Of a stretch of 13,289 nucleotides of DNA, positions 1 through 9,000 are shown one piece after another; the first letter of the stretch is position 1; each line of letters opens with the position of its first letter. The notes below the pieces were generated by a model, which was not told where the DNA came from, did no database searches, and worked only from the letters and a program-made list of their open reading frames with translations. The stretch spans positions 1-13,289 of the forward strand of contig JAZQOJ010000004.1 of assembly GCA_045627805.1 (NCBI GenBank). Reading direction: 5' to 3'. The DNA comes from UBA1756 sp045627805. GTDB taxonomy: Bacteria; Bacteroidota; Bacteroidia; Bacteroidales; WCHB1-69. The position numbers and the translations under genes are program-made.

Positions 1-3000
1 GCCGTTACACAGTGGAGGATGCTTGCGGACACGTGAGCAACGCTGCCATTCATCGCATTCTGATTCACGATGAAACCACACCCGAAGTGACTGTCGCCGA
101 AGTAGTTGACACGGTCAATGAATGCGGAGTAAATGATGCGCCTGCTCTGGCCGAAACGCCGCAACAGTTGCTCGACTTGGGTTTTGATTTCGCTGACGGA
201 TGCACCGCAATTGCCGATTTGCAGTTGAATGTCTCTGCTGATACGACTTATGATGGCTGCTCTGCGCAAATTGTGCGCCATTATACGGTTACTGACGAGT
301 GCGGAAACCCGAGTGCGGAAATGTCGCACATCATCCGCATTCACGACAACATTGATCCCGTCATCGGCGGAACGCTGGACGAGATGACTTTGCACGGCTG
401 TGACACGGCTTCCGCACTTGCGAACTTGCCCGCTGCCACTTCCGCGGCGGAACTGCTCGCCTTGGGCGCCTTGACGATTGACGAGGCGTGCACCGATATG
501 GACGCGCTGCTCGTGCATTCGCGCACCGACTCCACTGGACTTTGCGAAATCGTAGTGACCAGAACCTACTGGGTGGAGGATGCCTGCGGCAATTTGAGCA
601 ATGAGGTTTCTCAAACGATACGCATTTTGGATACTGTTGCGCCTGTCGTGAACGTGACTTTGAGTGATACGGTTTTGTATTATTCTGATGCTCAATGCCA
701 TTATGACGAGGTCTCGCAGCTGGCGGTTGACTACTTCCAGCCGCAGGACTGCCACGAGGTTGAAATGACGGTTGCACACCGCGATACGATTGGCACTCCC
801 GGCGATTGCCAGTGGGGGTTCGTTCGCGACTACGTGTTCACCGATGTTTGTGGAAATGGTCCGACAGTGGTTTCCCAAACCATTACCGTTCGGGATACGA
901 TGCGCCCGCAAGTGGTGGATGCGCTTCGCGATACCATATTATATTATACGGGTAATGACTGCACGCTGGAGGCGCTTCCTCGTTTGACTTTGGCTGATTT
1001 CGCAGTGGAAGATTGTCGTTATGATAATTTGCAATTCTCTGTTATAGAGCAGGATACTACAAACGAAGGAACGGGTTGCGAGTGGTCGTTTGTCCGTGTC
1101 TATACTTTCGCGGATGATTGTAATAACACTTCAGTTCAAATCAACCAACTCATTACAGTTCAAGATACAGCTCGTCCTTCAATAGAAGGAACTCTCTCAG
1201 AATTAACGATTTACAGACTGAATGACTGTCAGTATCAATTGCCTGACACGCTCTCACTGGCGGAATTGGGCGATGCGTTAACCATTTCTGATTGCAATTT
1301 GGACGAAAACAGTCTGGCGGTAACGCATTCAGCGTTGACGGGCGATGATTGCCGCTCGGAAATCACGAGAACCTACACGGTCTCTGATATGTGCGGAAAT
1401 TCCAATTCCGTTTCCCAAACGATTGCCATTGAGGACACTATCCGTCCTTATCTTACGGAAAACATTGCCGACAGTTTGCTCGTCTCTACCAATTGCGAGT
1501 TCGTGGTGCCCGACTATGTGGCGATCGCCCGAGGAATCGCATACGACAATTGCACGCTGGCTGCTGAAATGCAGATAGAGCAGTCAGTTGCTGCAGGAAC
1601 GCAGTTGACGGGCGAGACGGATGTCACGATTTCGTTGTCGGATGCTTGCGGCAATGATACTTCATATACCATTCATCTTTCTTTGCCCGAAGAACTTACG
1701 CTCTCGTTGAACCAAGTTGACACGGCGGTTTGCGAAGGCCAGAGCGTGATGCTTCCCACCACTTTCACGGGCGGGACCGCACCTTTCACTTACGAATGGA
1801 CTCCCGACGATGGAGTTGACGTGACCGATGCCGACACTGTGGTGGCGTCGCCGCAGGCAGGTGTTTACAATTATGTGGTAACCATAACTGATGGCAATGG
1901 TTGTACCGCTTTTGGCACAGTTCAGGTCACTGTTGACACGTTGCCCGCCATCCCGACTTTGACTTCTAACCCGAATGTGGCTTGCCACGGTGATGCCAAC
2001 GGCGAAATCATCGTCGAAGCGCCGGTAGGCGAGGGGTATGAGTATTCTTTGGATGGCACGACTTTCCAGACCAACACCCTTTTTGGAAACCTGACCGACA
2101 GCACTTACGTTGTAACGGTGCAGAATCCGCAGGGATGTCAGGCGGAAGCCACGATTGTGGTGGACCGTTCTCCCGCCATTCCGTCCATCGCTATCGACTC
2201 ACTGCAAGCCGATCTGCTTTTGTGCCCGAATCAGGGAACACAGGAAATCACGGCGCAGATTCTGAACGGCTTGGCTCCGTTCACCGTGACTTGGACAGGT
2301 GCTGAAATGCATAGCCCCGACAGTTTGTCGGCCACCGTGACCATTGACACTCATCATTGCGATACGACTTATTCTGTAACAGTTGCGATTGTTGATGGAA
2401 ACGGATGTGAGGCGCACAGTACTTACAATTTCCGCATTGCTGATACGGTTGCCCCCGTCATTAATGGCGAAATCCCGTCTGTTATCATTGCGTGTGCCAA
2501 TGATCTTCCCGCTGAGTTCACTTCTATGCAGGCATTGTTGGAGGCCTTGACGGGTGATTCAACTTCCATTGCTGACAATTGTTCGGATTTCAACCATTTG
2601 ACTTTGTCTCTCGTTACGGAAGATTTTGTACAAAGCTGTGATTACCAAATTGTTAGAAATTACTTTGTGAGCGATGAATGCGGAAATTCATCTTCCGTGA
2701 CGCACATTATTTCGGTGCGAGACACGATTGATCCGGTCCTTTCCGGCACGTTGGCAGACGAAACGGTGGGATGTGCCGCTGACTTCAGCGAGCCGGTTGC
2801 CACTGTTGCGGAATTGCTTGCCCTGTTGGAAGGCGATGCAGACATTCACGACAACTGCTGTGATTTTGAACATCTCACTTTGCAAGTCGTAACCGACTCG
2901 TTCACAGCATTGTGCAACGCATCGTATGTGAGAACTTATACGGTGGTTGACTCTTGCGGCAATGCCACATCCATCACCCAGAACCTGGTCATCCACGATG

Positions 3001-6000
3001 AAACCGCTCCCGTTGTGGAAGGCGCACTCGCCGATACCACGCTCTATGCCGATTCAACGTGCGGTTATGTCTTGCCTGCTCAATTTGTTGATGTACAAGA
3101 ATTTATTGCTATCGGCTTGACCATTGCCGACTGCAATTTGCAACAAACTGTGAGTGCGGAAGATGCTGCTCCGGTTGAATTTGACAATTGTACCAATTGG
3201 GTTGTCCGCACTTACACGATTTCAGATTCGTGTGGCAATCCGAGCCATATTTCTCAAAACATATACATTCAGGATACGATTCGTCCGTGGCTGACACAGT
3301 CGTTGACCGACACTTTGCTGGTTTCTACGAACTGCGTGTTTGTTGTTCCCGATTTTGCTGGCATTGCGTCGGCTTTCGCAATGGACAACTGCACGGCAGC
3401 ATCGGAAGTCGCAGTGGAACAAGATATTCCAGCAGGAACTGAAGTCACCGAGGCCGGCACTGTTGTCGTCACTTTGACTGATGTTTGCGGCAATCAGCAG
3501 ACGTACAGTGTGCAATATTCGTTGCCTGAAGAATTGCAAATTGTTATTAATCAAAATGATACATCATTCTGTGAAGGAGGTTCCGTGCAACTACCGACGG
3601 CAGTGACCGGCGGACCTCAGCCCTTTGCTTATAGTTGGACCCCGCAAGACGGGCTCGATGATGCTCAGGCCACGGCTCCCACGGCGGCTCCTACGCAAGG
3701 CGTTTACGCATACGAGGTTACGGTAACCGATTCAAATGGCTGTACCTCCGAAGCGCAGGTCACCATTACGGTTTGGGAATCTCCCGATACGGCGGTTACA
3801 GTGGCCTCTCCCAACACGCTGTGCGATGCCGGTTTCAATGGTGAGATCGTGATTGAATCGCCTGTGGGTGACTATTACACCTATTCCATTGACGGTTCCG
3901 ATCCGCAGAGTGAGCCGATTTTCAGTGAGTTGGCTTCCAACACTTACACCATTGTGGTTCACACGCAGGATGGTTGTGTGTCGGCGCCGGTTGTCGTTTC
4001 GGTGCCCAATGCCGACAATATGCCGAGTGTCCGTCTCGTCATCCCGCAGGACACCATCTGTCCGAATGCGGGCATTCAGGTTGTCGCAGCCGAGGTGACG
4101 GGTGGCGTTGCTCCCTTCTATTACGATTGGCAGAGTCTCGCCATCTTCGAAACGCGTGATGAGGAAGCCGATGTGACTATAGACCCCAATGCTTGCGATA
4201 CATCTTATTCAATTGTGATTGAAGTGCTTGACTCCAACAATTGCGTCGCTTATGCGCAAGCTACCATTGTGGCCATTGATTTGGATGCTCCCATCGTGTA
4301 TGGTACATTGGACACGATGCGGATTGAGGGCTGTTCCCTCGCGGATATTCCTGCCGCTATGGAAACGGTCAACGATCTTCGTGACGCGGACCTGGATGTG
4401 GAGGAAAATTGCACCGACTGGGATAACATCGTGGTTGCTTCGGAAGACGTGCTGGAAGGCACCTGCCCGATTGTGCTGACGCGTACCTACACGCTGACCG
4501 ATGAGTGTGGACACCAGAGCGAATCTGTTTCGCAAGTGTTTGTGGTGAGCGATGAAGAAGCTCCCGTGGCGCAGTTCACTTTCCTGGAAGAGGAATTCTT
4601 GGGTTGTGGACCTGAGGATGCGCCGGCTGCTGTATCTACGGTGGCCGAACTGAGCGAGATCGGTTTCGAAATCAGCGACAATTGCTGCGATTTGGAAAAC
4701 CTTACTTTCACTTATACGGAAGAAATCAGCGGAACTTGCGGCACTTCCGTCGTTCGCCGTTATGTGGTGTATGACTCTTGTCACAATGTCAGCGACACGC
4801 TGGTTTATAGTATCTATGTGAACGATTACGAAGCTCCCGTGATTTCGGGTTCTTTGGCGAATGTAGTGGTGGATGCTTGCGACACTGCCATCCTGAACGA
4901 TTATCCAATGGCTCAGTCGATTGAAGAGTTGCAGGCATTGGGCTGTGTGGTTTCCGACAACTGCTCGTTGGATTCGTTGCGGTTGTTCTCCTCGCAGACC
5001 ATTTCCTCTGATGAATGTCCCATTGTCGTTACGCGCACCTATTATGTGCAGGATGCGTGCGGAAATCAGAGCAACGAGGTTACTTATGAGTTGATGATTC
5101 AAGACACGGCGGCTCCTATTATTTCCGATATGATTACGGAAATGTTGCTCAACTCTACCAATTGTGTGTTTGTAATGCCTGATTTGCAAGATATTACTCT
5201 TCAGCATTCCGCCGACAACTGCACACCGTGGGAAGAACTCACCTACTCACAGCAGCCCGAAGTCGGTACTGAGCTCACCCAATCGCAGGATGTGACGGTC
5301 GTGGTTCAGGATGCCTGCTTGAATCAGGCACACGCCACGGTTCATATTTTGTTGCCGGATTCTTTGCAAATAGTTATCAATGAAAATGATACGTCGTTCT
5401 GTGAGGGCGGAAGCGTTTCTTTGAGTGCGAATGTCACGGGTGGCACGCCCGACTATGTCTTCGCTTGGTCTCCCACCGATGGAATGGATGCGACCGATCA
5501 GCCGAATGTTACGGTGGCTCCGGCTGCCGGCACATACGCCTACACCGTAATCGTGACCGATGCAAATGGCTGTCAGGCCTCCGACACGGTGAATATCACC
5601 TCATACGAAATTCCTGATGATGCGGTGGCGACCATCGCTGACAATACGATTTGTGCGGGTGACCCGAACGGATCTGTTACCGTGATAAGCCCCATTGGAA
5701 CCGATTATGAGTACTCGTTGAATGGTGGCGCATTCCAATCTGAAACCTTGTTCGACGGATTGGCCGCTGGCGAATACACGTTGCAGGTTCGCACTGTCAA
5801 TGGTTGCCTGTCGGGCATTGTCACTGTGCAAGTGAACGACGACTTGAGCTATCCTACGGTCACTTTGTCGGCTCAGGATAACGATACGGTTTTGTGTCCC
5901 AATGCAGGCGAACGCATATTGAATGCAACGGTGAGTGGCGGTCTCCCGGATTATTCCTATCAGTGGAGTCACGATGATGCGGCTGCTACTGATGCGGCAG

Positions 6001-9000
6001 CAGTTCTCATTGATCCCGCCTATTGCGACACGGCCTATACCATCACGGTTCAGGTGGAGGATGCCAACCATTGTGCCGCCTCCGATGCCGTTGTGCTGAG
6101 GGTGAGCGACAATGGAGTTCCGTTTGTTATGGGCAATCTGGGCGTTCAAACTTATGAGGGCTGCGACCCCAGCGATGCTCCGGCAGCTTATACCACTGCC
6201 AACGACTTGTTGAACAACTGGTTTATGCTTGGCGATAATTGTACGGTAGCTGCCGACTTGCAAGTCCTGAGCCGTGATTCCATCGTGGGTCAGTGCCCCA
6301 TCGTCATCTATCGTTTCTATTCGGTTGTTGATGAATGCGGCAATGTGAGCAGTGAATATATGCAAGAGTTGCACGTCTTAGATCAGACGCAGCCCACCGT
6401 TTCCTATAGCACGATTACCACTGATATCAACGGCTGTTCCGCTTTATCGGCGCCTGCCGAGATTACCACGCCTGAGGAATTGTCAGCTCTGGGTTTTGTG
6501 TTCTCCGACAATTGCACCGCCAATGAAAACCTGACGGTGACGTGCACTGCGGATACCACGGAAACGTTCTGCCCGCAAATTATTCACAGAACTTATTCTG
6601 TGACTGACGAATGCGGCAACTCTCGTGGCGGAATGTGGCACAATATTCGGATTTACGATAGCGTGGCACCCGTTTTGGGCGGCGATTTGCTGACTGTCAA
6701 CATTGATGGCTGCGACACCAGCGTTCTGGCGGGCTATCCCGCAGTGACCTCGTCAGAGGAACTGATTGCATTGGGCGCAACCGTTTGGGAAGAGTGCTCC
6801 GATGTGGCTGTGTTCTCTGAGGTGGAATCCTCTGGAGAGTGCCCCATCGTAGTAACCCGCACCTATTGGGTGGTGGATTCTTGTGGAAACGAAAGTAATC
6901 GCATCTCGCAGATTATCAATGTGCAAGATACAACTTCTCCGAGTTTCACAGATGCGATTCCAGACCAGAATCTTAATGGTCAGGATGGGCAGTTCTTTGT
7001 GCCTGACTTGACGGATGTGGTGGCGCAGTATGTCACTGACAACTGTTCCAATGCGGCCGATATCCGCATTGAGCAAATGACGGGCGTTGGAACGCAAATC
7101 ACACACGACGAGCAGGTGGTGGTAGTGATTTACGACTTGTGCAACAATGCGGATTCAACTACGGTGAATCTGATATTGCCCGAAGTACTGCAAATTGATA
7201 TTGTGCAAGACGATGCCCGATTCTGTTTCGGCAACAGCATTGAACTTACGCCCACCGTCTCTGGTGGAAGCGCTCCGTACACCTTCACTTGGTCGCCCAA
7301 TGATGGAGGTCTGTCCGTTTACGACTCGTTGAACACGACGGCTGCCCCCGATCCGGGCACTCACCGGTACTGGGTGATTGTTACGGATGCGAATGGAAGC
7401 ACCGCCACCGATAGCATCACGATTATCGTGGATTCAATTCCGGCGCAGCCGCAGCTGTCGAGTACGGGTAATACCATCTGTGTTGGTGAACCTAACGGCA
7501 CCATCACCATCGAATCTCCTCTTGGAAATGGATATAGCTATTCTTTGGACAATGCAGCTTATCAGGATGCACCGACTTATACTGGATTGGCAGCGGGCAC
7601 TTACACCGTGACGGTGCAAACGGCTGAGGGCTGCTTCTCTGACCCCGCCACCATTGTGGTGAATGAGGAAACCGCGGCACCCACCATTGCTATCCTGCCG
7701 ACTACGGATACTCTTTGTCCGAATGTGGGAACCTTCACGCTCACAGCGGAAATCGAAGGCGGCCAGGCACCCTTCACCTATTCGTGGGAAGGCAACGGTG
7801 TGGACGATCAGAATGCGTTGCAGACCACACTGGAAGTGGCCGCCGACGCTTGCAACGAAATGTATGTTTCCACCATCCACGTTACTGATGCCAACAACTG
7901 CTCGTCTCAGGATGTTGACACCGTTTACGTCCGCGACACGGAATCCCCTGTGATTGCCGGCCAACTGGGTGTCGTAACGTACAACGGCTGTGATGCGGCT
8001 GCCGCGCCCGCCGCTGTTCAAACGCCCGACGAGCTGATGGCTTTGGGCTTGACCCTGACGGATAATTGTACCGCTGCCGACGCGCTTGTCGTGGCTTCCC
8101 GCGATGAGGTGGAAGGCAACTGCCCCACCGTCATTCATCGTTACTATACGGTGACCGATGCTTGCGGCAATGTGAGCGACGAGTATATGCAAACGTTGCA
8201 GGTGTTCGACAGCGTGGCTCCCGAAATGCAAGCCACAACCATCGCACTGAATGTGAACGGCTGCACGGCCACCGATGCCCCCGCTCAAATTACGGTTCCC
8301 GCCGACTTGCTCGCACTCGGCTTCGAATTTTCAGACAACTGTACCAATGTTGACGACCTGGTGGTGACTTGCACGTCTGATACCGATGGCATCTGTCCCA
8401 TCACGCTGATTCGTGTATATGCTGTTACCGATGAGTGTGGCAACACTTCCGATGGACTGGTGCATTATATCCAGATTTTCGATAGTATCGCACCTGTTAT
8501 CAATGGAGTCATCGCGGAGCAAACGGTTGATGGCTGCACGTTGGATGCGATTGCGAATATGCCGATGGCTGCCACGGTTGCAGAACTCACTGCGTTGGGT
8601 GTCAACATTGACGAATCCTGTTCATACAATGAAATGACATTGCAGTCGGATGAGTCTGTTACCTATGGATGCCCCATTACGGTGGTGCGCACTTACACGG
8701 TTACGGATCAATGCGGCAACGTAAGTAATGAGGTTGCACAAACTATTATCATTCAAGATGTTACTTCGCCTGTGTTTGAATCGCAGGTTGACGAGCATTT
8801 GCTGGCTTCTGCGAACTGTCAGTTTGTGGTGCCCGACCTGACCGAAGAGGTTCGAGCTGTGGCTTCCGACAACTGCACCGACAATGCAAGTCTGCAAATC
8901 ACTCAGTCGCCCGATGTCAACACGGTCGTCACCGAGGATATGCTGGTGACGGTAACCGTTGCCGATAGTTGCGGAAACACCTCCACAATGGACATTCAGC

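Noticed and set aside
12..14. GTG at 12 as the start of the giant protein
   Set aside because: The frame is open to the window edge and the preceding codons (RYT) continue the R-x-Y-T-V-x-D-x-C-G-N motif typical of the modules, so the gene starts upstream.
4209..5207. Minus-strand open frame of 332 codons opposite block 2 (similar ones at 5601-6374 and 7434-8288)
   Set aside because: These recur in the same antisense phase across different blocks, as expected for shadows of a repeated coding sequence. Their His/Arg/Ile-rich translations do not look like folded proteins.
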